64,000 nt of DNA from Strigamia acuminata (GCA_949358305.1 OX442323.1:3782001-3846000); one strand, 5' to 3'. Positions 9,434 to 19,144 are shown, counted from the stretch's first letter. Program-made: numbers and translations. Notes: generated from the letters alone by a model not told the origin.

Positions 9434-12400
9434 ATGGAATTGTGCGAGGAGGAGAGTAAAACAGACGCGAAACGCGACAATATGGCGGATGAAACGGCGA
9501 CGTCTGGTTTTCTGCGGTCGGCAGGCATCCCACCATTCGATGTTCATGGCGAGACCACCACTCAATCCCAGCGTTGGCAAAGGTGGATTAGCAGGCTGGA
9601 AATGTTTATGTTGGCGGCGGGAATCAAGGACGATATGAGGAAAATGGCGACGTTACTTCACCAGGCGGGTGAGGAGGTGTTCGCCGTTTATGAGACTTTA
9701 GTGATAGAGGAGGAGGATAAGAACTATAAAACGGTAAAGGACGCATTAACTGCCTATTTTATTCCCAAAAAGAATACGGAATTTTGCATTTATACATTCC
9801 GAATGTCCCGCCAGGAGGCGACGGAACCGTTAGATAAATACCAGATGAGATTGAGACATTTAGCGGTGGGATGCGATTTTAAGGACGATGACCGCGAGAT
9901 TAAATCCCAAATAATTCTGGGGACAAGTTTGAACCGATTACGACGACAGGCGTTGCGTGATGATACGCTGACATTGAAAGAGCTTCTGGACCTGGGCCGA
10001 GGATACGAAGCCTCGGAGTGGCAAGCAAAACAAATGGAAGGTAGCGAGAAAGAGGTAACGGGTGAAATTAACCTGGTTCGAGCATCGACTGAGGGCAGGA
10101 GGAGAGCGAACAGTGAAACGGGGTACCGTAGGAGAGAATCGACAGGTGGCGCGGCTCGTGGCGGATTCGGCGGATCCCGTGGCTCGGGAAATAGGAAGTG
10201 TTTTAATTGCGGTCGAGCGTGGCCACACGTCACGCCACAGGACTGTCCGGCGAGGGGAGTGGCGTGTCGGGGATGCGGTAAGACGGGTCATTTCGTGCGC
10301 TTTTGTCGAGTAAAGCGAGAGGAGGGGGCGGAAGCTAATAACAAAATAAATGCAGTGAAGTGCGACTATGTCGAGGAGAGTGATGATGAGGAGTTGTTTA
10401 CAATCGGTTTGTGTTCAGACGGCAGAAAGGGGAGCCCAAAGATGCCGGAAGTGTGTTTGACAGTGGGGGAAGAGCGTAGGGATACGAGATTCATCGTTGA
10501 TTCGGGAACTTCAGTGAATGTTTTGGGCAGAGAGGATTATTGGGCGATGAAGTTAAAACCGATGTTGAAGGAAAGTCGTGCTAAGCTGATGACGTATGGA
10601 TCATCCGAGCCGCTGCCATTATTGGGCCGAGTGACATTAATGATCCGTTACGAAGAGATGGAATTAGAAGCGACGGCGTACGTGGTGGATCGGCCGGGTG
10701 AGTCATTGTTGAATTACGCAACGGCGAAACAACTGGGAATCGTGCAGGTGGTGAACAATATCAAGAAAACAACGTTGGAGGAGGAGATAAAAAGACAATA
10801 TCCCAAATTATTCCAGGGAGTGGGAAAACTCAAGGAATACCAAATTCACCTACACGTGGACGAGGAAGTAGCGCCGGTGGCGCAGCGCTACCGCCCACTG
10901 CCATTTCGATTAAGAAAGAAGGTCGAAAAAGAACTCGACCGATTGCTGCAAATGGATGTGATCGAACGGATCGACGAAGGAATGGGGCCGACGCCGTGGG
11001 TCTCACCGATCCACTGCGTGGACAAACCCAAAGACCCGGACCCCGACGCGATCCGCCTCTGTGTTGACGCAAGGGAAGTGAACAGAGCGATTAAAAGGGT
11101 TAGGCACACTTCGCCGCGGTTGGAAGACATTGTGGCGCTGGCGGAGGGAGCGCGGTTTTTTTCAAAACTCGATTTGAATCATGGATTCAATCAAGTTGAG
11201 TTAGATGCGGAATCTCGTAAATATACTGTCTTTGCGACTCATGTGGGCCTATTTCGTTTTAAAAGGCTATTGTTTGGGATAAACTCAGCTTCTGAGTTAT
11301 TCCAGGACACCATACGTCAAGTGATCGAGGGTTTGCAGGGTTGCATTAACATTGTTGATGACATTTTCATTGTAGGAAAAACTGTGGAGGTACACGACGC
11401 GGCGCTGCACGCCGTTTTGAAGCGACTGGAAAAAAAAGGACTGACTTTAAACGAGGACAAATGTGAGGTGCGCCGTGGTGAGATAGTGTTTTTTGGACAT
11501 GTATTTTCAGCGGCCGGGGTCTCAATTGACCCACGAAAAGTGGAGGCAATCGATAAGATGGAAATCCCAAAATCGTCAGCGGAGGTAAAGAGTCTGCTCG
11601 GTATGGTAGTTTATTGTGCTCGTTTCGTCAGAGATATGGCGAAAATTTTGAAACCGTTGCGGGACCTGACGAAAAGTTCAAATGGGCCGTTTCGATGGGA
11701 AAAGGAACATCAGGAGGCGTGGATGTGCATAAAGGAGCAGCTCGGAAATAGGAACACGCTGGCCTATCATGACCCGACGGCAAGCACGCACCTGACGGTA
11801 GACGCGGGGCCAAATGGACTCGGCGCAATTTTGGCGCAAATTAGGAGCGGCGAGAGCGAACCTCGAGTAGTGGCGTATGCCAGCCGGACTTTAACGGATG
11901 TAGAGAGTAGATACTCTCAAATTGAACGTGAAACCTTGGCGGCAATTTGGGCCATCGAGCACTTCTATTTATACTTATATGGAACAATGTTTACCCTTTT
12001 CACAGATCACAAGCCGTTAATAAGCATTTTCGGGAACCGCAAAGCGCGACCTTCGGCAAGGATAGAGAGGCTTTGCCTTCGAATACAACAATATGTGTTC
12101 GAGGTAAAGTACACGAGAGGAAATTCCAACCCCAGCGATTATATGTCGCGACATACGGGGACAAGAGGCCTGAAGGACGGCGCCATGTCGAGGACCGTGG
12201 AGGGATATGTTAATTTCGTGGTCAGGACTCGTGTGCCGAAATCACTAACACGGGAGGAGACTGCGAAGTGTACAAACGAGGATGTCAGTTTGAAACTTTT
12301 ACAACAAGCGCTGACACAGGAGGGAGCAGAACGTGAGAAAACATGGAAAAAAGAATGTTTAAAACCGTTTAAAATGTTGCAGGAAGAATTTACGAATACT

Positions 12401-13705
12401 GAGGACGGAATCATCCTTCGGGGCGATCGAATTGTGGTGCCCGAGTCACTAAGAGACAAAGTAGTGGAGATCGCTCACCGGGGACATCAGGGAGTGGTGA
12501 AAACCAAGATGCTCTTACGCCAAAAGGTGTGGTTTCCCGGAATTGATATGCGGGTGGAGCGGCTTATAGCGGGATGCATTCCTTGCCAAGCAACCGTGGT
12601 GACAAAATCGAGGACCCCATTGGAGATGTCCAGTTTACCCGACCGGCCTTGGCAGAAGGTCGCAATTGACTTTTTAGGACCGTTTCCCGACGGCAGGATT
12701 TTATTTGTCATCGTAGACGAGTATTCACGCTTCCCATTTGTGGACGGCGTGTCGTCGACGGGGGCTCGGGGCGTCATCGCGCTTCTGAGAAAGCGTTTCT
12801 CGGAGTTGGGCATCCCGGAGACGGTGAAGTCCGATAACGGACCGCCATTTTCGTCATGCGAGTTCGCGGATTTTCTGGCCGAAATGGGCGTGCGACACCA
12901 TCGAGTTACGCCGCTGTGGCCCGAAGCGAACGGAGAAGTTGAACGTTTAATGAAAACTTTAAACAAAGCGATCTTGACGGCGGTTACGGAGGGACGGAAA
13001 TGGCACGAGGAAGTCCACGAGTTCCTTCTAAATTACCGCGCGACTCCACATGCGACCACGGGAGTTTCGCCGGCCGACGCGATGTACGGCAGACCGATTA
13101 AGACCAGGTTACCACAAGTTTTCGTGAGGCCAAACGATGCGATAATGAGGAAGAGAGATGAGGAAAAGAAGGGGAGTATGAAGAGTTTGGCAGATGGAAA
13201 GAGGCATGTTCGGGAACACGGGCTATTGGTGGGAGACGTAGTCCTGGTGAGAAGAAGGAAGGTGAATAAACTAACAACACCGTATGATCCGGAACCGTTC
13301 AGAATTATAGCGATAGCGGGTTCTCAAGTGACAGCCAACAGGGGAAGACAGAACGTGGTGCGAAACTCATCGTTCTTCAAGAAGATACGTCAAGAGAGAG
13401 GGGAGGAATTGGAGAGAGTAAGACAGGGGGATGGGGAGATGGATGAGGATGACGGAGGGAGAGGAAGGGACCCGCAGCTGGAGACGAGTGATGAAAGTGA
13501 GGAAAAAACGCCATTATGTGATACGGAGTCGAGAGTGGAAGAGAGAGGGGAGCAGGGAATTGTTCCACCCGCTCAGGAACCGGAGGATATCCCGGCTGTG
13601 CCGGAACCCGAGGATCCATTCGTGCTGAGGAAATCAAATAGGAAAACAAACAAGCCGTCGTGGCAAAAGGACTATGATATGTGTTGCAAGAAGAGAAAAA
13701 AGTGA
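9434..13705 (+). CDS. Gag-Pol polyprotein of gypsy element
   Basis: One open frame of about 1423 codons starts from ATG at 9434. An ATG at 9482 is an alternative, and the frame is open slightly upstream through a GTG. Positions are counted from 9434. Gag occupies the first ~250 residues. Two zinc knuckles lie at about 256-291, the second a canonical CRGCGKTGHFVRFC and the first with longer spacing. The protease has VDSGTS at about 355. The RT has the polymerase box VDDI at about 641-644 and the FSKLDL and FKRLLFGI motifs upstream. RNase H has VDAG and TDHKPL at about 790 and 857. Integrase has HHCC at about 1015-1060, Asp at 1079, Asp at 1134 and Glu at about 1170, the D-35-E spacing. Gag and Pol share a single frame, so no frameshift is needed. 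I see no chromodomain or envelope ORF. Confidence 0.93.
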   Translation: MELCEEESKTDAKRDNMADETATSGFLRSAGIPPFDVHGETTTQSQRWQRWISRLEMFMLAAGIKDDMRKMATLLHQAGEEVFAVYETLVIEEEDKNYKTVKDALTAYFIPKKNTEFCIYTFRMSRQEATEPLDKYQMRLRHLAVGCDFKDDDREIKSQIILGTSLNRLRRQALRDDTLTLKELLDLGRGYEASEWQAKQMEGSEKEVTGEINLVRASTEGRRRANSETGYRRRESTGGAARGGFGGSRGSGNRKCFNCGRAWPHVTPQDCPARGVACRGCGKTGHFVRFCRVKREEGAEANNKINAVKCDYVEESDDEELFTIGLCSDGRKGSPKMPEVCLTVGEERRDTRFIVDSGTSVNVLGREDYWAMKLKPMLKESRAKLMTYGSSEPLPLLGRVTLMIRYEEMELEATAYVVDRPGESLLNYATAKQLGIVQVVNNIKKTTLEEEIKRQYPKLFQGVGKLKEYQIHLHVDEEVAPVAQRYRPLPFRLRKKVEKELDRLLQMDVIERIDEGMGPTPWVSPIHCVDKPKDPDPDAIRLCVDAREVNRAIKRVRHTSPRLEDIVALAEGARFFSKLDLNHGFNQVELDAESRKYTVFATHVGLFRFKRLLFGINSASELFQDTIRQVIEGLQGCINIVDDIFIVGKTVEVHDAALHAVLKRLEKKGLTLNEDKCEVRRGEIVFFGHVFSAAGVSIDPRKVEAIDKMEIPKSSAEVKSLLGMVVYCARFVRDMAKILKPLRDLTKSSNGPFRWEKEHQEAWMCIKEQLGNRNTLAYHDPTASTHLTVDAGPNGLGAILAQIRSGESEPRVVAYASRTLTDVESRYSQIERETLAAIWAIEHFYLYLYGTMFTLFTDHKPLISIFGNRKARPSARIERLCLRIQQYVFEVKYTRGNSNPSDYMSRHTGTRGLKDGAMSRTVEGYVNFVVRTRVPKSLTREETAKCTNEDVSLKLLQQALTQEGAEREKTWKKECLKPFKMLQEEFTNTEDGIILRGDRIVVPESLRDKVVEIAHRGHQGVVKTKMLLRQKVWFPGIDMRVERLIAGCIPCQATVVTKSRTPLEMSSLPDRPWQKVAIDFLGPFPDGRILFVIVDEYSRFPFVDGVSSTGARGVIALLRKRFSELGIPETVKSDNGPPFSSCEFADFLAEMGVRHHRVTPLWPEANGEVERLMKTLNKAILTAVTEGRKWHEEVHEFLLNYRATPHATTGVSPADAMYGRPIKTRLPQVFVRPNDAIMRKRDEEKKGSMKSLADGKRHVREHGLLVGDVVLVRRRKVNKLTTPYDPEPFRIIAIAGSQVTANRGRQNVVRNSSFFKKIRQERGEELERVRQGDGEMDEDDGGRGRDPQLETSDESEEKTPLCDTESRVEERGEQGIVPPAQEPEDIPAVPEPEDPFVLRKSNRKTNKPSWQKDYDMCCKKRKK

Positions 13706-13840
13706 AACTGTGAACTATATACTGAATTGTGATAGAACTTATTGATTGTCGAATTTTATTAATTATTGTTTTGGTGTCGAATTATTGTTATCAAATTTAA
13801 TGTTTGTCGAATTGTTCTTGATTGTTGTTGTACTCCGGAC

Positions 13841-13851
13841 AAGGGGAGGGA
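13841..13851 (+). other. Polypurine tract of gypsy element
   Basis: AAGGGGAGGGA lies directly before the 3' LTR, the expected plus-strand priming site. Confidence 0.85.
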
Positions 13852-13979
13852 TGTAGTGTTGTTAAATGTAACCGATAGAGGGCGCGAGGCGCAAGGAGGA
13901 GTGCAAGGTCATAGAGTACATTAAACACAAGTTAGCTAGCGTTCAAGCAATGAGGTTATCCTTTATTCACTATGCTACA
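13852..13979 (+). repeat. 3' LTR (128 bp)
   Basis: Same sequence as the 5' LTR, followed by CTAAA at 13980-13984, which repeats the five bases before the 5' LTR. Confidence 0.93.
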
Positions 13980-14166
13980 CTAAATATATTGTGAAGATGA
14001 GCAGACTCTAGTTTTGATCGTGGATACTCGAAGACAGAGTGCTTAAAATATCACAAGCGACTAGACCCTGACATCCTGGTCGCTCCGGATTGGTCAATAT
14101 TAAAACGTATTATGACGTATGGAAAAGGCGGGATATTTTGCTTGTTTGGTTTCAGTATTTGTCAAA

Positions 14167-14266
14167 ATGTCAAACAAAACTTGTGATTACTGCTCCAAGA
14201 CTTATTCTAGTTCTAAAACATTGAGTGAGCACCGAATTAAAATTCATGGCATTCGGAAACAGCAAG
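14167..14266 (+). CDS. Exon encoding a single C2H2 zinc finger
   Basis: ATG at 14167 (an in-frame ATG also exists at 14119) opens a short frame with C-D-Y-C, then 12 residues, then H-R-I-K-I-H. This is a C2H2 finger beginning four residues after the start. The exon ends CAGCAAG|GTATTT at 14266 in phase 1. The next recognisable coding block (PHD exon at 15726) needs phase 0, so these two cannot be joined directly. At least one exon is missing, or they belong to different genes. The intervening sequence is occupied by nested TIR elements. Confidence 0.5.
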
Positions 14267-14444
14267 GTATTTTTCATTTTGTATTTTCAATCAGATGTAT
14301 ATTGTATAATAAAAATTTATTAAATAAAAAAAATTTAAGTTTCCAAATTTTTCAAATTTTTACAAAATTTTTGGATTAGTCAATACAAAGTTTGATGTAG
14401 AGTTAAAACTACGACTATACTCTGACCGACCTTAAGAAGGACCC

Positions 14445-14805
14445 TAATACCATGTTCGCACCAGAAAGTTTGGGCTAGCCCAAAGTTTAAATCTAGTTCT
14501 GGCCTGATGTTGGCTTAAAAAGTTCAGGCTAGAGCGTTCGCACCAAAAAGCAAAAAGCCACATATCTAGGCTAGCATGCAGCCAATAGACAATCAACTGA
14601 CCAGGTTACGCATGGAATTGTGGGAAGTGACCTTGACAGTTATCTAGTTCTTTGACAATTATCTAGTTCACACAACTGGATTAGAATTATCTAGTTTAAA
14701 CATTTTTAAACTAGATAATTTTGGGCCAGATGCGTTCGCACCAAGAAAAAGAACTAGATTTAAACTTTGGGCTAGCCCAAACATTCTGGTGCGAACAAGG
14801 TATTA
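14445..14805. mobile_element. Nested MITE, about 56-bp TIRs
   Basis: The arms 14445-14500 and 14750-14805 are near-perfect inverted repeats starting TAATACC and including TGTTCGCACCAGAA and GGGCTAGCCC. Additional internal GTTCGCACCA copies near 14540 and 14734, and repeated ATCTAGTT motifs between 14638 and 14715, look like sub-terminal binding sites. The flanking TA would fit a TA-targeting superfamily. Confidence 0.75.
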
Positions 14806-14816
14806 CTCGGTATTAA

Positions 14817-15430
14817 ACTTTAATCAATTTTTTCGATTTTTAATCAGTTTTTTACGATTTTGAATCGATTTTTTACGATTTTAAATCGTTTTTTTACGAT
14901 TTTAAATCGATTTTTTAGGATTTTAAATCGATTTTTTACGATTTTAAATCGATTTTTTACGATTTTTAATCGATTTTTATCAATTTTTAAACGATTTTGA
15001 TTGATTTTGATTGTTTATGATCGATTTTTGACGATGTTTTAACGATTTTTATCAATTTCTTACAATTTTTAATCGATTTTGATTAATTTTTATCGATTTT
15101 TAACGGTTTTAATCGATTTTAAAAATTTTGAACAATATCGGTAAACTCGTTAAAAATCGATTAAAACCGTTAAAAATCGATAAAAATCAATAAAAATCGA
15201 TCAAAATTAATAAAAACCGATAAAAATCAATAAAAACCGATAAAAACCAATAAAAATCGATAAAAATCAATCAAAATCGATTAAAAATAATAAGAAATCG
15301 ATTAAAATCGTTAAAAAATCGTCAAAAATCGATAAAAATGGATAGAAATCGTTAAAAATCGATAAAAATAGATAGAAATCGTTAAAAAATCGATAAAAAT
15401 AGATTAAAAATCGTCAAAAATCTATTATAA
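14817..15430. repeat. Fold-back A/T array built on ATCGATTTT units
   Basis: From about 14817 to 15125 the plus strand is a T-rich array of units such as ATCGATTTTTTACGATTTTA, with a unit length near 21. From about 15150 to 15425 it is the A-rich complement-like version (AAAATCGATAAAAATC). The two arms could form a hairpin of several hundred bases. No coding frame. Confidence 0.75.
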
Positions 15431-15553
15431 TTTAATACTGACTGAAACTACTTTTCCTGGTGGTGTGACATACTCCACAGTTAGGAGTAATGAGGCGGTG
15501 AGTTAGGGTCCTTCTTAAGGTTGGTCAGAGTATAGTTAGCTGACATTGTACTG

Positions 15554-15640
15554 AGCGGTTGTGAGCGATGCAACCGCTCTTGTGCCTAGAGCCCTGTGCC
15601 CTGTGCCTTCTCCCTCGCGCCCGCGCCCGCGCCCCCGCAT
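15554..15640. repeat. 9-bp perfect hairpin followed by GC-rich simple repeat
   Basis: GAGCGGTTG and CAACCGCTC at 15554-15580 form a perfect 9-bp stem around a 9-nt loop. Directly downstream are CCCTGTGCC repeats and a (GCGCCC)n stretch to about 15640. This is a striking GC island in A/T-rich surroundings. Confidence 0.55.
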
Positions 15641-15725
15641 GTGCGCAAAAGGTTCAAACATTTTCATTTTTTAAAAAATCTAAAAATAGTTAAAAACACT
15701 TAAAAATAGTTAAAATAAATTTCAG

Positions 15726-16115
15726 GATTATCGAAATCACATTCACCTCGTTACTTCAAGTCTGCAAGAAAATAGAGTTGATACGTTTGAAAATGTGGGA
15801 TTAGCAAAGGAAAAAATTCCAGCAAATAAAAATTTCGACAAACAAATTCGATTCGAAAAGAGAAATCACAACAGAAAACGCAAATCAGCTTTCAACGCAT
15901 CTGACAGCAACTTAAAGGCTGCAAAATCTCGGCTGAGAGATATGGAAGAACTTTGCAATATCTGTGGCAAAGTTGATGATGATAATGAAGCAGAACTTCT
16001 ACATGTTCCCTGGATACAATGCATTGATTGTGAAGAATGGAGCCATAAAAACTGTGTTTTAGGTTTAGAAAATGAAGAGCAATATACTTGCTCAAAGTGT
16101 AGTAAATTTGCGTAA
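15726..16115 (+). CDS. Terminal exon encoding a PHD-type zinc finger
   Basis: An acceptor AAATTTCAG at 15725 opens a phase-0 frame to TAA at 16113-16115 (129 codons). The C-terminal ~50 residues have C-X2-C, then C-X2-C-X4-H-X2-C with W-S-H-K-N-C, then C-X2-C, the Cys4-His-Cys3 pattern of a PHD finger. The preceding part is basic (nuclear localisation is plausible). PHD fingers read histone tails, and they also occur as C-terminal domains of some transposase-derived proteins. The upstream exon is not identified; the C2H2 exon at 14167 is out of phase. A polyadenylation hexamer follows at 16219. Confidence 0.6.
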   Translation, partial: DYRNHIHLVTSSLQENRVDTFENVGLAKEKIPANKNFDKQIRFEKRNHNRKRKSAFNASDSNLKAAKSRLRDMEELCNICGKVDDDNEAELLHVPWIQCIDCEEWSHKNCVLGLENEEQYTCSKCSKFA

Positions 16116-16218
16116 TTTCAAAATTTTGAGATTGAAAAAAATTAAGATTTCCATGTTTTATTGAGATTAAATAATTTTTCTTCTTAATAAGAATTATTAT
16201 CGTATATAATTTAATCTG

Positions 16219-16224
16219 AATAAA
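16219..16224 (+). terminator. Candidate polyadenylation signal (AATAAA)
   Basis: AATAAA lies 104 bp after the stop of the PHD-finger exon on the same strand. Confidence 0.4.
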
Positions 16225-16508
16225 AGAAATTATGATTATCATAATTTTTTATATAATTTGTCCTAATCTGTCTTTCTTGAATGTTTTATAAAAGAACTCG
16301 TAATATTTTTCATTTTTAAAAATAATTGTGATTTGTGGTAATTACGTTACAAAAAGAATTTATTCAAAAAACCTGTGATAATTTTGATTTTTAAAAATAT
16401 ATTTGTTATAATATTTAGTTTAAAAAAATATTTGTTGTAATATTTAGTTTAAAAAAATATTTCTGAATAATAAAAGTTAGAAACGAAGTTCGTGGTAATA
16501 GATCTATG

Positions 16509-16655
16509 CATTTATTTGAAAGGGTTTTTTTTTAAAAAAATTTATGATTTTTCATTGGCCGCGATAATTGTGGTTTTCGGCGGCATCTAAACACGTACTG
16601 TCGGCCAATCAAGAATCATAAATTTTTTTTTAAAAAAAATCTTTGCAAATAAAGA
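16509..16655. mobile_element. Short TIR element, about 50-bp arms
   Basis: The arm at 16509-16561 (ending TTTTCATTGGCCG) and the arm at 16602-16655 (starting CGGCCAATCAAGAATC) are inverted copies with a few mismatches. They include matched T8-9/A7-9 runs. The centre is only about 40 bp. This looks like a MITE remnant. Confidence 0.6.
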
Positions 16656-16715
16656 AAACATTTTTTTTTTATCGAAACAATAGTTATAATTGCACAACTG
16701 AAAGAAAAACCATTT

Positions 16716-17400
16716 TCAATTATGAAAATTAACATTTTTAACATTTTTAACATTTGGACGGAGTTTGGATCTGTTGGCCGCAACAAAGCTACCTCCGTCC
16801 GCCGATATACACGCGCAGTGAACGTCTTCCTGTAGGGAAATAACTTCCCGCTTGGTGCGCTGTTTTTCGCCGATCACGCGGAGAACAAAGGATTTTGCAG
16901 AAGTGTCGCATCTGTGTATTCCTCTAATCTGTGGCCGCGCCTGTCTTCTTCCCACAATCCAATCTGATCTTTGCTTTCGCTCGTGTTCCATCTGGTGGAA
17001 GAAACCTGAAACTTGATAATAAATAAAGCGTCATCAGTTCCGATTCAGTTGAAAATATTTTTTCCCGGATTCAAGAACAAATCAAAACGTAAAAAATCGA
17101 ATAATTCCATTTCCTAAAATTTGCTGAAAAATAAACAATGAATTTTGTCTAATGACTGAGAGCTCTCTAAATAAACGAACAACATTTATTTTAGTCTCCA
17201 TTCGTCTTGAGAAAAGTAATCTTTACGAACGTTGTCAATTCATTCTCAAGAGGTGAAGGCAAAAAATGGACTTTACTTGTGTTAACTGGTGGACTCACTT
17301 CACACTGAGGTCTCCGGGCGAGAACACGGTCCGCGACATCACTTTGCTGCAGTACCTGCACTTGAATGACCATCACCACAAAGATTTAGATGAAATTTTT
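16716..17400 (-). other. Unassigned possible exons on minus strand
   Basis: Two blocks of balanced composition stand out from the A/T-rich surroundings. One is 16716-17009, open on the minus strand after a TTTCAG acceptor near 17011. The other is about 17285-17365, with a GTGAGT donor near 17297. Several frames are open in each, and I could not join them in one phase or recognise a domain. They may be a decayed gene. The wider stretch 16230-18230 otherwise shows nothing I can name. Confidence 0.2.
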
Positions 17401-18233
17401 TAAATTTTTTAAAAATTATTTTTATATTTCAAATATATTTACACAATTATTATAATTGTTTTTGCTTCGTATTAGTAACAAATCACATGATAAATTCCTC
17501 CGATGGCGGTGACAAGCGGTCAATCCGTGACGGTCAAAGCCAAATTCAGCCAAGGATATAGAAGGGAAGGATGGGAAAACGGGGTCAACTCTAATGCTAC
17601 GCGAAAGCGAGGCTCGTTTTGTAATGACGTCATGTTTACGCACAATATCCACACCAGATGTCGGGATTTTGCGTGCAACTTCTCCCGCAAATTGAATAGG
17701 AATTGTGGAAACCAGAGATTTAAAATTGAAAATTTGATTCGTTTTGATGCTTTTTATGGCTAAATCTTTGTCAAACAGTAAGTATATTAAATATTGCATA
17801 TTCTTAAATTAAATTAAACTTCTCCTGCTTAAGTTTTCATACATCTTTTTTAATTGGGTTTTTATTTAAATTTTTTCTCTTTAAAAACAGGACGAAAACG
17901 ACGAATTACACTTTTATTTTTAAAAAACATCATTGTGTATTTGTAAATTGTAATGCAACTGGTCAGTGTACACTACCAAAATTAAATGTTTCCTTTAAGT
18001 AATATTAAAACATGTTGATTGTTTAGTTCCGTACCTGTTAATTTCTTTCACACAGTTCCGTGAGTGAACAAAATAAATGTTATTATTTCCTCATTATCTG
18101 TACACGAGCTTTGAATACAGTCGTGCATAGAGATAAAATAATTAAAATATTACATAAAAAAATATTAGTTTCTCCATATTCACCGTAAACGATACTTGTG
18201 TAATTAATACTGAATTAACAATTGTTGACACTG

Positions 18234-18909
18234 TTAAAACTTCGTTGCTGACTGTAGTGGTCTTGATGCATTCATTAAAAATACAGCAACTTTGCGTAAT
18301 GTTGAAAAATGATTTTCTGCGGCATTTTCAAACTCAATCGTAGAAGCGGAGGTACATGGCTCATCCAATTCCAAATTTTCTTGTAAATTTTTTGATTTTG
18401 TTTCCATTGTGACATCGGTTATTTTGCTTCCACCGGTAAGTTTTAGTCTTGGTTTAGGTGGTGCACGCTTTTTCTTTGATGCTTTCTATTTTAATAAATC
18501 GGAATTTTATTTAAATTAATTTTAATGGCATAATTGGTGATGACAAATTACTTACAACTTTTTCAACAGCTGTTGCATTGGCTGGTAATGGGTCTTCTTG
18601 CCCCGCAATGAAGTGCAAATTGCAAATGTATGTATTTCTCGTGACATTGTCAATTGACTTAAACCTTCCATCATTTCTTTTGCATAATTTTATCCATCTG
18701 TCACACTTACTACAACTTTGACATCGGCTGATGTGGACAGATTTGGAGTTTATTAGCCCTTTTTGATACGGCAAACATGGCTTTGGGAATGGATAAAATC
18801 GCAAATCTTCAGGTAATGATTTCAATCTGTTGTCACTTTTGCAAATGCCATAACAACAGTGAACTGAGCCGCGTCTGAGTCCTTGCTTTACGGGCCTGCC
18901 TCTCTTCAC
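18234..18909 (-). CDS. THAP-domain protein, two exons
   Basis: Minus strand. Exon 1 is 18909-18556, ending GAAAAAGTT|GTAAGT. Then comes a 70-bp intron. Exon 2 is 18485-18234, after TTAAAATAG, ending at TAA. Both junctions are phase 0 and the visible product is about 201 residues. Exon 1 shows the THAP C2CH pattern: an early Cys pair (CCYGIC), a DRW, and C-N-L-H-F followed by G-x-E-D-P and a P-rich end. Exon 2 starts with a Lys-rich, nuclear-localisation-like stretch and has an acidic middle. THAP domains bind DNA in transcription factors and P-element-type transposases; no transposase catalytic part is visible. The 5' end is unresolved. The frame begins at GTG (18909) directly after an in-frame TAA, with no ATG in exon 1 before the THAP motif, so a small upstream exon is likely or the gene is broken. 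Confidence 0.75.
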
Positions 18910-19144
18910 TTATGACATTTTAATGTATCCTGTATGTTCTGTTAAATTTATGAAATGAAATTAAGTAATTAATCGATTAGTCTTTCTGGCAGAAAATTTC
19001 TGTACTTACAATAATAGGAGAAATCATTCACTATTTAACACTGCTCGCTATACGTTGCTATGTGATAACCGCACGCAAAACAGCGGTGCTGCCACCTAGC
19101 GGGATTAAATAAGGGTCTTTCGAGGCTAGAGCCCGTTTTCCTAT
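18910..19144. other. Upstream region of the THAP gene
   Basis: Non-coding. Any missing first exon or promoter of the minus-strand THAP gene should lie here. I see no convincing ATG-containing exon with a donor in the right phase. Confidence 0.3.

Larger units (their letters stand above)
9222..13984 (+). mobile_element. Complete Ty3/gypsy LTR retrotransposon with 5-bp target duplication
   Basis: Two 128-bp LTRs (9227-9354 and 13852-13979) with TGTAG...CTACA ends look identical base for base. They are flanked by the direct repeat CTAAA at 9222-9226 and 13980-13984. Primer-binding site, a single gag-pol ORF and polypurine tract are all in place. Identical LTRs and an unbroken ORF of more than 1400 codons point to a recent, possibly still active copy. 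Domain order PR-RT-RH-IN and the tRNA-Ser primer site suit the Mag/SURL side of Metaviridae. The clade is an inference from these features, not from a tree. Confidence 0.93.
14415..15535. mobile_element. TIR element (about 1.1 kb) with 33-bp inverted ends
   Basis: CTATACTCTGACC at 14415 and its continuation to 14447 reappear inverted at 15503-15535, with one mismatch in 33. No transposase frame lies inside, so it is non-autonomous. It contains a nested TIR element at its left end and a long A/T fold-back array. A related end (CTACGACTATACTCT) occurs at about 56467. I could not fix a target duplication. Confidence 0.7.

Noticed and set aside
14167-16115. Joining the C2H2 exon directly to the PHD exon
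   Set aside because: The donor at 14266 leaves phase 1 and the acceptor at 15725 needs phase 0. The direct join hits a stop after about 16 codons.
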